A DNA stretch of 64,000 nt from a bacterium (GTDB lineage Bacteria > Cyanobacteriota > Sericytochromatia > S15B-MN24 > UBA4093): positions 169,001 to 233,000 of the forward strand of contig JAGIBK010000002.1 of assembly GCA_017744355.1 (NCBI GenBank). Reading direction: 5' to 3'. The notes under the pieces are model-generated. The model did not search any database. It had not been told where the DNA came from and was given only the letters and a program-made list of their open reading frames with translations. This document shows, piece after piece, positions 44,368 to 53,937 of the stretch. Within the stretch, counting starts at the first letter, position 1, and the number at the start of each line of letters is the position of its first letter. The position numbers were made by a program, and so were the translations under genes.

Positions 44368-44503
44368 CGATTCGTAAGCAGGGGGATCTATCGCCGCAAG
44401 CTGTGGTAGAATGTCGCAGGAAGCGATCGAGGGCTCGCCCTTGGCGCAACCGGCGCCAATCGCCGCAAATCTTTCTCGATTCCTAAGGAGTGAACTTCTC
44501 ACC

Positions 44504-44926
44504 ATGATGCTCGCACTCGCCTCGGCCGCCGCTGGCTTCGGCCACCTCGTGAACGGTTACTGGTACCCTGGCGCCACGGGACAGATCGTCCTGCTCTACG
44601 CCTTCACGGTCCTCTTCACCTTCATGGGCTCCTACTGGTTCGGTCTCGCCTTCAAGCAGCGCTCCATGCGCTCCTGGATGGAAGGCGCCCTCAAGGCGAC
44701 CGTCGCCTGGACCGTCACCATCGTCGCGGCCATCCTGGTCCCCATCGGCCTCTACGGCATGGGCGTCACCGCGCTTCAGAACAAGGTCGTGGGTGGCATG
44801 ACGATCACCCCCTTCATCGCCGAGAGCATCTCGGGCGCGCTGACCTTCGGCATGACGATCACGCTCCTGGTCCTGATCGTGGCCTTCTTCTACACCAAGG
44901 GCGCGGCCTGGTTCCTCAAGCCCTAG
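44504..44926 (+). CDS. Four-helix membrane protein, 140 aa
   Basis: Start at ATG 44504, ~13 nt after AAGGAG; a TAGAAT -10 box at 44404-44409 would exclude the upstream ATG at 44411. Four hydrophobic helices fill the protein (MMLALASAAAGFGHLV..., IVLLYAFTVLFTFMG..., TIVAAILVPIGLYGMG, MTITLLVLIVAFFY). No charged functional motif. Unknown function. Confidence 0.6.
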   Translation: MMLALASAAAGFGHLVNGYWYPGATGQIVLLYAFTVLFTFMGSYWFGLAFKQRSMRSWMEGALKATVAWTVTIVAAILVPIGLYGMGVTALQNKVVGGMTITPFIAESISGALTFGMTITLLVLIVAFFYTKGAAWFLKP

Positions 44927-44940
44927 TCTCTCTTTCAAAC

Positions 44941-44980
44941 GCCCGAAGGCCCCGCTCGAATCCGAGCGGGGCCTTCGGGC
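44941..44980. terminator. Bidirectional terminator
   Basis: An 18-bp stem (GCCCGAAGGCCCCGCTCG / CGAGCGGGGCCTTCGGGC) with a 4-nt loop, between convergent genes. Confidence 0.88.
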
Positions 44981-44988
44981 GTTTGGGG

Positions 44989-46233
44989 CTAGCCACTCGT
45001 CGGCAGGACGTTGCTGAAGATGATGCGCTTCTTGAGATCCGTGAGGGCCATGCGATCCTCGGTGCCCCACGGGTTGCTGAAGTAGACCTGGTCGTCGGCG
45101 ATCCGGGTCACGAGGATCTCGTGGACGCCGTGGATCTTGCCCTGGGCGTCCGGCTTGCCCCACCTGAGCGCGACGGGCACGGGGGATCCGCCATTGGCCG
45201 ACTGGCGGATGGTCGCGAGCATCGAGTCCTTGAAGGCGTCGATCTGGCCGGCGGGATGCTCGCCGATATCGAGGAGGCGAGGCTTGCCGTCGATCAGGCC
45301 CGAGAGCACGCGCTGCACGCCCGTCTGGCCGAGGCCCTGCCCCCCGGTCTCGACGTGCACGTCCTTGGCGTTGTCGTAGTTGGTCTTGTCGCCGTTGCCG
45401 TACTCCATGAGCGAGGCTTGCCAGAGGCGGGCCGACGCGGTGCGTCGCGTCCCGTCGGCGGTCTCGGTGCCCGGCTCGCGCAGGATCGCATCACCGTTCG
45501 CGAGGTTTACCGAGCCCTGGGGCGAGGCGAGGCCCGCGACGATGCGGGCGTACTCGGCGGGCTGCGTCAGCGCCATGAGGATCTGGAGGGTGGAGACGGT
45601 GCAGGTGCCCTTGTTGTGCTGGTTGATGATCGAGGGCAGGGCGATCTCCTGCAAGAGGTCGCTCACCAACTCGCCCCGCTTGAGGCTCGCGTGGATCGGC
45701 TCGCTCGCAAGCCGATCGAGCGTCTGCAAGAGCGTCTTGCCGTCATCGGCGAGCGGGGCGCCAATCAGCTTCCCCTCGATCAAGAGGACCTGGAGCGCGA
45801 GTCGGGCAGCGGGATCCTGCTCGGTCTGGGCCTTGATGTGCTCGTAGGCGACCTTCTGCGCGGCGTCCAGCTTGGCGAGCGTCGCTTGTTCGAGGGGGGC
45901 GTTGCTGGCGAGTTGCTGCTTGGCGAGGGGGGCGTTGCCGGGGCTGTTTGCGTCACGACCGTCGCGCAGGGTGGTCCTGAAGCCATCGGTGGGTTGGACG
46001 GGCTTTGCGATGAGCCAGAGCGTCTCCGCGTCGCGGCGCACGTCGGAGGCCGTCCGGCCCCCTGGGGGATTCGAGGCCGATGCGGGGGGCGTGGTGCCGA
46101 TGAACAGCTCGTCGACGTCCATCCGAACAGGAGCGGGGCTCGGAGCCGCTGCGGCACGCGGCGCAGCCGCAGCTTGAGGCTTGCCGGCCGGGGCGGTTGG
46201 GGGGATGGAGGGGCTCGACGGGGTTCGGATCAT
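44989..46233 (-). CDS. Papain-like cysteine peptidase candidate, 414 aa
   Basis: The N-terminal ~75 residues are Pro/Ala/Ser-rich and look disordered. The rest carries a papain-fold order of residues: Gln and Cys in IINQHNKGTCTVSTLQILM (~residue 225), then His in GVHEILVTRI and Asn-Pro in YFSNPWGTE near the C-terminus. Similar triads occur in C39-like and effector-type peptidases. No signal peptide, so non-classical export or intracellular action. Start ATG 46233 has only a weak AAGAG. Divergent from a short homologue at 46341. Confidence 0.55.
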   Translation of the reverse strand: MIRTPSSPSIPPTAPAGKPQAAAAPRAAAAPSPAPVRMDVDELFIGTTPPASASNPPGGRTASDVRRDAETLWLIAKPVQPTDGFRTTLRDGRDANSPGNAPLAKQQLASNAPLEQATLAKLDAAQKVAYEHIKAQTEQDPAARLALQVLLIEGKLIGAPLADDGKTLLQTLDRLASEPIHASLKRGELVSDLLQEIALPSIINQHNKGTCTVSTLQILMALTQPAEYARIVAGLASPQGSVNLANGDAILREPGTETADGTRRTASARLWQASLMEYGNGDKTNYDNAKDVHVETGGQGLGQTGVQRVLSGLIDGKPRLLDIGEHPAGQIDAFKDSMLATIRQSANGGSPVPVALRWGKPDAQGKIHGVHEILVTRIADDQVYFSNPWGTEDRMALTDLKKRIIFSNVLPTSG

Positions 46234-46340
46234 GGGGGCTCTTTTCTGCGAAGCTTCCTTGCTTGGTATATACCCCGGATCAATCCGGCGCTTGCTGGGT
46301 ATGGGCCTTGTAGGCCATCCCCACCGCATAGGAGCCGCCA

Positions 46341-46703
46341 ATGCCATCGGAGATTCCCGACACCATCGAAACGTCGCGCTCGCTCTATCAAGCCCTCACC
46401 GCTCGCCCTGTGAGGCTCGGCATCTCGTCCGAAGAGGTCTTGAGGGCCCTTGCCCAGGGAGCGAAGGGCATCCTGGTGGAGCTGCCCTGGGGCGAAGGGC
46501 GGCATCAGATCGTCGTGACGCAGGTCGATGCGCGCCGGATCCGCTTCTTCAACGCGCAGCGCACGGACGCGCCCGCAGGTACGGTGCTCGGAGCGCCGGG
46601 TCCCGAACGCCGCGTCGAGGCGAACGGCGAGGAGAGCATGGACCTGGTACGCTTCGTCGCCCTCTTCGCCCAAGGGGGCAAGGCCATGCTTCAGGGCGCC
46701 TAG
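46341..46703 (+). CDS. Short homologue of the papain-like peptidase C-terminal half, no Cys
   Basis: 120 aa. GILVELPWGEGRHQIVVTQV and ARRIRFFNAQRTD align with PVPVALRWG ... HEILVTRIADDQVYFSNPWG of the divergent gene, so it keeps the His and Asn strands but has no nucleophile cysteine or Gln-Cys helix. It could be a decoy, inhibitor or domain partner, or a degenerate peptidase. GGAG precedes ATG 46341. Confidence 0.55.
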   Translation: MPSEIPDTIETSRSLYQALTARPVRLGISSEEVLRALAQGAKGILVELPWGEGRHQIVVTQVDARRIRFFNAQRTDAPAGTVLGAPGPERRVEANGEESMDLVRFVALFAQGGKAMLQGA

Positions 46704-46777
46704 AGGAATACAGCCCTCTCTTTCGCTGGGATCCGCGCTACAATAGAGATCCCGCCATCTAGAAAGAGAGCCCTTAC

Positions 46778-49027
46778 TTGAAACGCGACGCCCTGGAGTA
46801 TCACTCGCGCGGTCGCAAGGGCAAGATCGAGGTCGTCCCGACCAAGCCTTGCCTGACCCAGCGCGATCTGTCCCTCGCCTATTCCCCCGGTGTGGCCGAG
46901 CCCTGCCGCGCCATCGCCCAGGATCCCGAGGCGGCCTACGAGTACACGGTTCGCGGCAACCTGGTCGGCGTCATCACCAACGGCACGGCGGTGCTGGGCC
47001 TGGGAGACATCGGGCCGCTCGCGAGCAAACCCGTGATGGAGGGGAAGGGGATCCTCTTCAAGCGCTTCGCGGACCTGGACGTCTTCGACATCGAGGTGGA
47101 CGAGAAGGACCCCGAGCGCTTCATCCAGACGGTCAAGTCGCTCGGCCCCACCTTCGGGGGGATCAACCTCGAGGACATCAAGAGCCCCGAGTGCTTCATC
47201 ATCGAAGAGCGCCTCAAGGCCGAGATGGACATCCCGGTCTTCCACGACGACCAGCACGGCACGGCGATCATCGCCTCGGCGGCGCTCCTCAATGCCCTCG
47301 AGATCACCAAGCGTAAGATCGAGGAGGCCAAGGTGGTCTTCTGCGGCGCCGGTGCGGCCGCCATCTCCTGCGCGCGCCTCTTCCTCAAGCTGGGGGTGCG
47401 ACGCGAGAACCTCGTGATGGCCGACAAGGACGGGGTGGTCTACCAGGGCCGGACGGTGGGGATGAATCCCTACATGGCCGAGCTTGCGGCCGATACGCCG
47501 CACCGCACCCTGGCCGAGGCCATGGTGGGGGCGGACGTGTTCGTGGGGCTCTCGACCCGCGGCGTCGTGACTCCCGAGATGGTCAAGACCCTCGCCCCGC
47601 ACGCCATCCTCTTCGCGCTCGCGAACCCCGAGCCCGAGATCACTTACGAGGAGGCCAAGGCGGTCCGGCCGGACATCCTGATGGGCACCGGTCGCTCCGA
47701 CTATCCCAACCAGATCAACAACGTCCTGGGCTTCCCCTACATCTTCCGCGGGGCCATGGACGTGCGGGCGCGCTCGATCAACGACGAGATGAAGCTCGCC
47801 GCCGCCTATGCCCTGGCCGATCTGGCCAAGCAGGACGTGCCGGACCAGGTGCTCGCGGCCTACTCGTCGAAGCACCTGGAGTTCGGGCCGAACTATATCA
47901 TCCCCAAGCCCTTCGACCCGCGCGCGCTGCTCTGGGTCGCGCCAGCGGTCGCCAAGGCGGCGATGGAGAGCGGCGTGGCGCGTATGCCCATCGAGGACTT
48001 CGACGCCTACCGCGAGAGCCTGGAGAAGCGCTTCGGCCAGCGCCGCGCGCTCATGCGCTTCATCACCAACCGCGCGAAGCGCGACCCCAAGCGCATCGTC
48101 TTCCCGGAAGGGGACCAGGAGAAGATCCTGCGCGCCGCCCAGATCCTGCTCGACGACGGCATCGCGCAGCCGGTGCTGCTCGGCGATCCCCTCAAGATCC
48201 GGATCATGGCCGAACGCCTGAATCTGCCCCTGCGCGGCGCCGAGCTGGTCGATCTGCACCACGAGCCCTCGCGCCACCGCTACGCGCAGATGCTCTTCGA
48301 GCAACGGGGACGCAAAGGCGTGACCTTCCACGACGCCTCGCGCCTCATGCACCAGTCCAACTACTTCGGCACCATGATGCTTAAGTGCGGCGAGGTGGAT
48401 GGCCTGGTCTCGGGCCTGAGCTACGACTACTCGGAGACCATCCGCCCGGCGTTGCAGATCATCGGGCCGCGCAGCGATCGCACCGTCGTCGCCGGCATCT
48501 ACGTGCTGGTCTTCAAGGATCGTTTGCTGTTCCTGTCCGACGCGACGGTCAACTACGATCCCACCGCTGAGCAACTCTGCGAGATCGCGGTGGGCAGCGC
48601 CGCGACGGCGGGCTTCTTCGGGGTCGAGCCGCGCATCGCCTTCCTGTCGTTCTCGAACTTCGGCAGCTCCAAGCACCCCTCGGCCCTCAAGATGCAGCGT
48701 GCCACCGAGCTGACCAAGGACATGCTCCCCACCGTGGTGGTGGACGGCGAGATGCAGGCGGACACCGCCGTGCATCCCCCTTCGGCGGATCCCTTCAGCT
48801 TCTCGGCCATCCAGGGGGATGCCAACGTGCTGATCTTCCCCGACCTTCAAAGCTGCAACATCGCCTACAAGCTGTTGCACCGGGTGGGCGGCGCGGAGGC
48901 CGCCGTCGGTCCCATCCTGATGGGGATGGCGAAGCCCGTGAACGTCTTGCAGCACGGGGCTGACGTGGATGAGATCGTCAACGTCACGGCCATCACCGTG
49001 AGCGAGGCGCAGCGCTTCCCGCTCTAA
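46778..49027 (+). CDS. maeB: NADP-dependent malic enzyme with phosphotransacetylase-like domain (MaeB)
   Basis: 749 aa. Residues ~15-400 are the malic enzyme (YSPGVAEPCRAI, GTAVLGLGDIG, VFHDDQHGTAI, nucleotide site VFCGAGAAAISCA), converting malate to pyruvate and CO2. Residues ~425-745 are a phosphate acetyl/butyryl transferase-like domain (IVFPEGDQEKILRAAQILL, SAATAGFFG, AFLSFSNFGSSKHP), which in MaeB proteins is regulatory. TTG start; TACAAT at 46740-46745 is a likely -10 box. Confidence 0.94.
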   Translation: MKRDALEYHSRGRKGKIEVVPTKPCLTQRDLSLAYSPGVAEPCRAIAQDPEAAYEYTVRGNLVGVITNGTAVLGLGDIGPLASKPVMEGKGILFKRFADLDVFDIEVDEKDPERFIQTVKSLGPTFGGINLEDIKSPECFIIEERLKAEMDIPVFHDDQHGTAIIASAALLNALEITKRKIEEAKVVFCGAGAAAISCARLFLKLGVRRENLVMADKDGVVYQGRTVGMNPYMAELAADTPHRTLAEAMVGADVFVGLSTRGVVTPEMVKTLAPHAILFALANPEPEITYEEAKAVRPDILMGTGRSDYPNQINNVLGFPYIFRGAMDVRARSINDEMKLAAAYALADLAKQDVPDQVLAAYSSKHLEFGPNYIIPKPFDPRALLWVAPAVAKAAMESGVARMPIEDFDAYRESLEKRFGQRRALMRFITNRAKRDPKRIVFPEGDQEKILRAAQILLDDGIAQPVLLGDPLKIRIMAERLNLPLRGAELVDLHHEPSRHRYAQMLFEQRGRKGVTFHDASRLMHQSNYFGTMMLKCGEVDGLVSGLSYDYSETIRPALQIIGPRSDRTVVAGIYVLVFKDRLLFLSDATVNYDPTAEQLCEIAVGSAATAGFFGVEPRIAFLSFSNFGSSKHPSALKMQRATELTKDMLPTVVVDGEMQADTAVHPPSADPFSFSAIQGDANVLIFPDLQSCNIAYKLLHRVGGAEAAVGPILMGMAKPVNVLQHGADVDEIVNVTAITVSEAQRFPL

Positions 49028-49083
49028 GCGGCGGGCTGTTACAATCGAGACGCAACGCGGCACGTGAAGGAGCGAAGAGAAGG

Positions 49084-50235
49084 ATGGAACGCGCGCAAGC
49101 CGTCATCATCGGCGGTGGGATCATCGGAGCGTCGATTGCCTACCACTTGGCCCGTAAGGGCATGAAGGACGTGGTCTTGCTGGAGAAGGAGCTCTTCTTC
49201 GGCAAGGAGTCCACGGCCAAGTGCGCGGGCGGTATCCGGGCCCAGTTCTCCACCGAGGTCAACATCAAGCTCTCGCTTGAGTCCATCAAGCACTTCGAGC
49301 GCTTCGCCGAGGAGATGGGCGCCGACGTCGAGTTCCGACAGGTCGGTTACGTCTTCATGTCCACGACCCCCGAGGCCTGGGACCGCTCCCAGAAGGCAGC
49401 CGCCTTCCAGCGCTCGCACGGGGTGCCCGTCGAGCTGCTTTCTCCCGATCGCATCAAGGACCTCTGCCCCGAGCTCGAGGTCTCGGACGTGCTGGGGGGC
49501 AACTTCTGCGCGCTCGACGGCCTTGCCGATCCCCACGGCTTCCACCAGGCCTACCTCAAGGCGGCTCGCTCGCTGGGCGTCACCATCCACGTGGAGCGGC
49601 CGGTCACCGGCTTCGAGACGGCGGGCGATCGCGTCGTCGCGGTCAAGACGAGCAAGGGCGATATCGCCTGCGACACGGTGATCATGGCCTCGGGCGCCTG
49701 GACCGGCGAGCTCGGGCGATCGCTCGGCATCGACATCCCTATCGTGCCGGTGCGCCGACAGATCGTGACCACCGCGCCGCTGTCCTGGATCGATTCGCGC
49801 TGGCCCATGATGGTGGACAACGGCACCGGGCTCTACATGCACCCCGAGTCGGGCGGCTTGCTCTTGGGCATGGCCAACAAGGCCGAGCCCGCGGCCTTCA
49901 ACACCAACGTGGACGAGGCCTTCACCATGGAGATCGTGGAAGCGGCCTTCACGCGCTTGCCCCGTCTCGAAGAGGCCTCGATCAACGCGGCCTGGGCCGG
50001 CCTCTACGAGGTTACCCCGGACCATCACCCGATCCTCGGCCACTTGCCCAGCTTCCGTAACGCCATCGTGGCGGCGGGCTTCAGCGGCCACGGCTTCATG
50101 CATGCGCCGGCCTGCGGCGAGGTCATCGCGGAGCTTGCGCTCGGCGAATCCTTGAGCATCGACATCTCGCCGCTCGGCATCGAGCGCTTTGCCGCCGCCG
50201 AGGGGCAGGGCCAAGAAGAGGTCATGGTCATCTAG
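49084..50235 (+). CDS. FAD-dependent oxidoreductase, DAO family
   Basis: 383 aa. N-terminal Rossmann motif VIIGGGIIGASIAYHLARKG, then the family pattern of sarcosine oxidase beta/proline dehydrogenase-like amine oxidases (CAGGIRAQFSTEVNI; C-terminal WAGLYEVTPDHHPILG and AAGFSGHGFMHAPACG). It should oxidise an amino acid or N-methyl amine with FAD. The neighbouring rocD and dehydrogenase genes make a proline-type substrate plausible, not proven. TACAAT at 49039-49044 may be its -10 box. Confidence 0.85.
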   Translation: MERAQAVIIGGGIIGASIAYHLARKGMKDVVLLEKELFFGKESTAKCAGGIRAQFSTEVNIKLSLESIKHFERFAEEMGADVEFRQVGYVFMSTTPEAWDRSQKAAAFQRSHGVPVELLSPDRIKDLCPELEVSDVLGGNFCALDGLADPHGFHQAYLKAARSLGVTIHVERPVTGFETAGDRVVAVKTSKGDIACDTVIMASGAWTGELGRSLGIDIPIVPVRRQIVTTAPLSWIDSRWPMMVDNGTGLYMHPESGGLLLGMANKAEPAAFNTNVDEAFTMEIVEAAFTRLPRLEEASINAAWAGLYEVTPDHHPILGHLPSFRNAIVAAGFSGHGFMHAPACGEVIAELALGESLSIDISPLGIERFAAAEGQGQEEVMVI

Positions 50236-50260
50236 TTGATGGGTTGACTTCGGTCACTAA

Positions 50261-50302
50261 AACGCAGACAGCCCGCCGAAGATTCGCCGGGCTGTCTGCG
50301 TT
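50261..50302 (+). terminator. Terminator of the flavoprotein gene
   Basis: A 15-bp stem (AACGCAGACAGCCCG / CGGGCTGTCTGCGTT) then TTGTTG. The following 50303-50475 is G/T-rich on the + strand and holds no gene that I can see. Confidence 0.85.
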
Positions 50303-50479
50303 TTGTTGTTGATGATGCCGTGTGATTGTGGGTGTTGTGCTAATCCTGCTAAGGCTGTGACGTGTTATGGTTTTTATGATGTCTTGTGCTCAAAGCGGTT
50401 TTGTTGAAATGAGGATTTAGGGTGATTGTTGTCATGTTGTTCGTCGGATAACTTATGTTCTGTGTTGAGATAAAAACGT

Positions 50480-50514
50480 CATGGGCGCCCCGGAGAAGCT
50501 CCGAAGCGCCCATG
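50480..50514 (-). terminator. Terminator of rocD
   Basis: CATGGGCGC / GCGCCCATG outer stem with inner CGGAG/CTCCG; on the minus strand ACGTTTTTATC follows. 15 nt after the rocD stop. Confidence 0.85.
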
Positions 50515-50528
50515 TTAGCGGGAGTTCG

Positions 50529-51743
50529 TTAGGCCGAGAGGACCTTATTGAGGCGCTCGAAGGCCCAGTCGATCTCTTCCTGGCTCACGATGAGCGGAGG
50601 CGCCAGGCGGATGACCGTGTCGTGGGTCTCCTTGCACAGGAGGCCTTCGGCCATCAGCTGCTCGCAGAAGACGCGGGCAGGCTTGTTGAGCTCGATGCCG
50701 ATCAAAAGGCCGCGGCCGCGGACTTCCTTGATGTGCGGGCTCTTGATCGCGCGCAGCTTGTCCATGAGGTAGTTGCCGAGCTTGGCCGAGTTCTCGACGA
50801 GCCCTTCGTCGGTCAGCACCGAGAGGGCGGCGCGGGCCACCGCGCAGGCCAGCGGGTTGCCGCCGAAGGTGCTGCCGTGCTGGCCGGGCTGGAACACGCC
50901 CATGACCTCGTCGCTCGCGAGCATGGCCGAGACCGGGTAGAAGCCGCCCGAGAGGGCCTTGCCGAGCACCAGCACGTCGGGGCGGATGCCCTCGTGCTCG
51001 AAGGCGAACAGCTTGCCCGTGCGGCCGAGGCCCGTCTGGATCTCGTCGGCCATGAACAGGACGTTGTGCTGCTTGAGAAGCGCCGCGACGCCGGTCATGT
51101 AGCCCGCGGGCGGAACGTAGATCCCGGCCTCGGCCTGGATCGGCTCGACGAGGAAGGCGCAGGTGTTGGGGGTGATGGCCGCTTCGAGGGCCGCGAGGTC
51201 ACCGAAGGGGACGACCTTGAAGCCGGGGGTGAAGGGGCCGAAGCCGTCCTTGTAGCTCTCCTCGGTCGAGAAGCCGACGATGGTGGTGGTGCGGCCGTGG
51301 AAGTTGTTGGCGCAGACCACGATCTCGGCCTGGTTTTCGGGGATGCCCTTGACCTTGTAGCCCCACTTGCGGGCGGCCTTGATGGCGGTCTCGATAGCCT
51401 CGGCGCCCGTGTTCATGGGCAGCACGCGGTCGAAGCCCGTGAGCTGGACGAGCTGCTCGTAGAGCAGGGGCAGCTGGTCGTTGCGGAAGGCGCGCGAGGT
51501 GATGGTGACGCGCTCGGCCTGGCCCTTGAGGGCTTCCAGGATGCGGGGGTGGCAGTGGCCCTGGTTGACCGACGAGTAGGCGCTCAGGAAGTCCATGTAG
51601 CGCTGGCCCTCGACGTCGTAGAGCCAGACCCCCTGGCCCGATTCGATGACCAGATCCAGCGGGTGGTAGTTGTGGGCGCCGAAGCGCTCTTCTTTTTCGA
51701 TGTAGTCGCGCGTATGGAGGGCGCCAGGGACCAACTCGTTCAT
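50529..51743 (-). CDS. rocD: Ornithine aminotransferase
   Basis: 404 aa class III PLP aminotransferase. Transfers the delta-amino group of ornithine to 2-oxoglutarate, giving glutamate semialdehyde. Signatures: [54 protein letters not shown], and the PLP site [16 protein letters not shown] ... [15 protein letters not shown] with the Schiff-base lysine. Length and motifs favour RocD over acetylornithine or GABA aminotransferase. Clear GGAATCG-poor leader; ATG 51743. Confidence 0.92.
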   Translation of the reverse strand: MNELVPGALHTRDYIEKEERFGAHNYHPLDLVIESGQGVWLYDVEGQRYMDFLSAYSSVNQGHCHPRILEALKGQAERVTITSRAFRNDQLPLLYEQLVQLTGFDRVLPMNTGAEAIETAIKAARKWGYKVKGIPENQAEIVVCANNFHGRTTTIVGFSTEESYKDGFGPFTPGFKVVPFGDLAALEAAITPNTCAFLVEPIQAEAGIYVPPAGYMTGVAALLKQHNVLFMADEIQTGLGRTGKLFAFEHEGIRPDVLVLGKALSGGFYPVSAMLASDEVMGVFQPGQHGSTFGGNPLACAVARAALSVLTDEGLVENSAKLGNYLMDKLRAIKSPHIKEVRGRGLLIGIELNKPARVFCEQLMAEGLLCKETHDTVIRLAPPLIVSQEEIDWAFERLNKVLSA

Positions 51744-51825
51744 GCGATTCCTTTCACGGGGGACGTTTCAGGGATGCCTTCCTCCCTACCATAGCGCGAT
51801 CGCGGCCCCAGCGCCACCCCGCCCC

Positions 51826-52092
51826 CTATTCCTCGTCATCCGCCTCCTCGAAGACCTGGAGGGTGTCGATGAGGGCCGCCTCCAGCTCCATCATCGCCAG
51901 GAAGTCCTCGGCGTCCTCCTCGGTGCCGACGGCGGCGACCAGCTGCTCGAAGGTGACCTCTGAGCCTTCCGGGAAGGGTTGGCCGAAGCGCTCCTTGCGC
52001 CGCTCCATCAAGGCGTCCACGATGAGCAGCGCCTCGTGCAGGTCCAGGGTCACCGAGATGGCCGGCTCGTTGTGCGGAATCAGGTAAGCCAT
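51826..52092 (-). CDS. Small acidic protein, 88 aa
   Basis: Acidic C-terminus (EDAEDFLAMMELEAALIDTL, FEEADDEE) and a helical body (VTLDLHEALLIVDALMERRKERFG). No family recognised. It lies 15 nt after the histidine kinase gene on the same strand, so it may be co-transcribed and act with it. ATG 52092 preceded by GGGGAGAAGAGGG. Confidence 0.65.
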   Translation of the reverse strand: MAYLIPHNEPAISVTLDLHEALLIVDALMERRKERFGQPFPEGSEVTFEQLVAAVGTEEDAEDFLAMMELEAALIDTLQVFEEADDEE

Positions 52093-52107
52093 GCCCTCTT
52101 CTCCCCT

Positions 52108-53799
52108 CTAGTGCTCGGGTGGCGAGGCGGGCAAGGTGAACCAGAAGCGGCTCCCCTTCCCGGGCGCGCTCGTCACGCCGATTTGCCCCCCGTGCGCTTC
52201 GACCAGGTCCTTGCTGATGCTGAGGCCGAGCCCCGAGCCGCCACGCTTGGCACCCGAGGCGAGCTGGCTGAAGCGCTTGAACAGCTTGGGCAGATCCTCC
52301 TCGGCGATGCCCTCGCCCGTGTCCACCACCTCGCACCGGATTCCCCCGGCCTCTTGTCGCGCCTCGATCCGGATGAGGCCCCCCGGCGGCGTGAACTTGA
52401 TGGCGTTGGTCAACAGGTTGATGAGCACCCGCCCGATCCGCTCGGCGTCCATGCGAATCGGCATGGTCTCTGGGGCCAGCGCGAGGGAGAGCTTGAGCTT
52501 GCCACGTTCCACCTGGGGGCGGAGGCTGCGGGCGACCTCGCGCACCAAGTCCGCGAAGTCGCTCGTCTCCAGCTTGAGGGCGAATCGCTTCGCCTCGATC
52601 CGGGCGAAGTCGAGCAGGTTGTCCACTAGATAGGTCAGGCGCTCGGAACTTTTCAGGATCTCGGTGACGAACTCGCGCTGCTGGGGGCCCAACGGCCCAC
52701 CCAGCTCGTCTTCGAGGAACTCGGCATAGCCCACGATCGAGGTCAGAGGGATCCGCAGGTCGTGGCTGATGGCGTCGAGGAAGCTGCTCTTGAGCCGGTC
52801 CTGCTCTTGTAGCGCGGCGTTCTTGGCCTTGAGCTCCGCTTCGAAGCGCTTGCGCTCGCCGATGTCCCGGTAGATGCCCGAGTAGCCCATCAGCCTGCCG
52901 AGGCTGTCTCGAATGGGCGAGAAGGCGATCGCCACGTCGAGGCGCGTGCCGTCCTTGCGTAGGCGCTCGGCCTCAAGGTGGGCGAGGTGTTCGCCCTTCT
53001 CGAGCCGCTCCAGGATGGCCTCGCTCGAGTATTGGCCGTCGGGCGGGACGACCAGCGAAATCGCCTGGCCGAGCGCCTCTTCGGCGGTGTACCCAAAGAG
53101 GCGTTCGGCGCCTCGGTTCCAGGCGATGAACTTCCCGTTTCGTCCGATCCCTACGATCGCATCCTCGCTGTCCTCGACGATGGCGGCCAGGTTGCGGTAC
53201 GCCTCCTCGGCGTGCCGACGAAGGATGAAGAGGCCGATCTGGGTGCCGACGCTGGCCATGAGCTTCATGACCTCGGGCTCAGGGGGACGCGCCCGATCGC
53301 TGAAGAACTCCATGGTGCCGAGAAATTCGCCGCCGCCGAGGATGGGGAAGCCGAACGCGCCGCGGAAGTGCTGCCCGGCTGAGGCTTGGCGCCTCAAGAA
53401 GCGCGGATCGTCGTCCATGTCCTCGAACCAGACGGGGGCCCGCGATTGCCAGATGAGCCCCGGCAGCTCGCGCCCCTCCTCGTATTGCGCCGTCCGGCTA
53501 AGCGCGGCGAACGCGCCGTCCTCCAGCGAAGGCTGGTGCCAGCTCACCTGCCATTGCAGGAGATGGGCGCCGGGCTCGACGAGCCACAGGTTTCCCAATT
53601 GCCAGTCCAGGTACTCGGCGATGGTTTGGAGGATTCGGGGGGCGACCTCTGCGAGGCTCTTAGCCTCTGCCAGCATGCGGGTGAGGTCGTACTGGAGCGC
53701 CAGGTGTTGCTTGCTCAGCGCGGCGCACGCCGCCAGCGAGGCGCTGCGCTGCTGAGGCGCCGCGTCGAGGAAGGTGGTTTTGGCCTGCTTCTTGCCCAT
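52108..53799 (-). CDS. GAF-PAS sensor histidine kinase
   Basis: 563 aa, no membrane helix, so cytoplasmic sensing. A GAF domain at ~65-215 (FGFPILGGGEFLGTMEFF), PAS with PAC at ~220-335 (GKFIAWNRGAERLFGYTAEE), HisKA with phosphoacceptor His in AISHDLRIPLTSIVGYAE, and HATPase_c with NLLTNAIKFTPPGG, DTGEGI and GSGLGLSI. No response regulator adjacent. Start at ATG 53799 (AGAGAGG upstream); in-frame starts further up are possible. Confidence 0.88.
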   Translation of the reverse strand: MGKKQAKTTFLDAAPQQRSASLAACAALSKQHLALQYDLTRMLAEAKSLAEVAPRILQTIAEYLDWQLGNLWLVEPGAHLLQWQVSWHQPSLEDGAFAALSRTAQYEEGRELPGLIWQSRAPVWFEDMDDDPRFLRRQASAGQHFRGAFGFPILGGGEFLGTMEFFSDRARPPEPEVMKLMASVGTQIGLFILRRHAEEAYRNLAAIVEDSEDAIVGIGRNGKFIAWNRGAERLFGYTAEEALGQAISLVVPPDGQYSSEAILERLEKGEHLAHLEAERLRKDGTRLDVAIAFSPIRDSLGRLMGYSGIYRDIGERKRFEAELKAKNAALQEQDRLKSSFLDAISHDLRIPLTSIVGYAEFLEDELGGPLGPQQREFVTEILKSSERLTYLVDNLLDFARIEAKRFALKLETSDFADLVREVARSLRPQVERGKLKLSLALAPETMPIRMDAERIGRVLINLLTNAIKFTPPGGLIRIEARQEAGGIRCEVVDTGEGIAEEDLPKLFKRFSQLASGAKRGGSGLGLSISKDLVEAHGGQIGVTSAPGKGSRFWFTLPASPPEH

Positions 53800-53891
53800 C
53801 CGCCGCCCGTTTCCTCTCTGCCCGTACCGGGGATCTTCGTGCATGCCGCCCGTCGCGACAAGCCCTGCCAGCGCGCTGTGCCCACAAGAAA

Positions 53892-53917
53892 GCGGCCCGG
53901 GCATCTGCCCGGGCCGC
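53892..53917 (-). terminator. Terminator of the aldehyde dehydrogenase gene
   Basis: Stem GCGGCCCGGGCA / TGCCCGGGCCGC with a 2-nt nominal loop, followed on the minus strand by TTTCTTG; 20 nt after the stop. Confidence 0.85.
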
Positions 53918-53937
53918 GCGCCTTCAAACGGCGTAAT

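Noticed and set aside
46700..49063. 787-codon open frame on the minus strand
   Set aside because: Antisense shadow of maeB.
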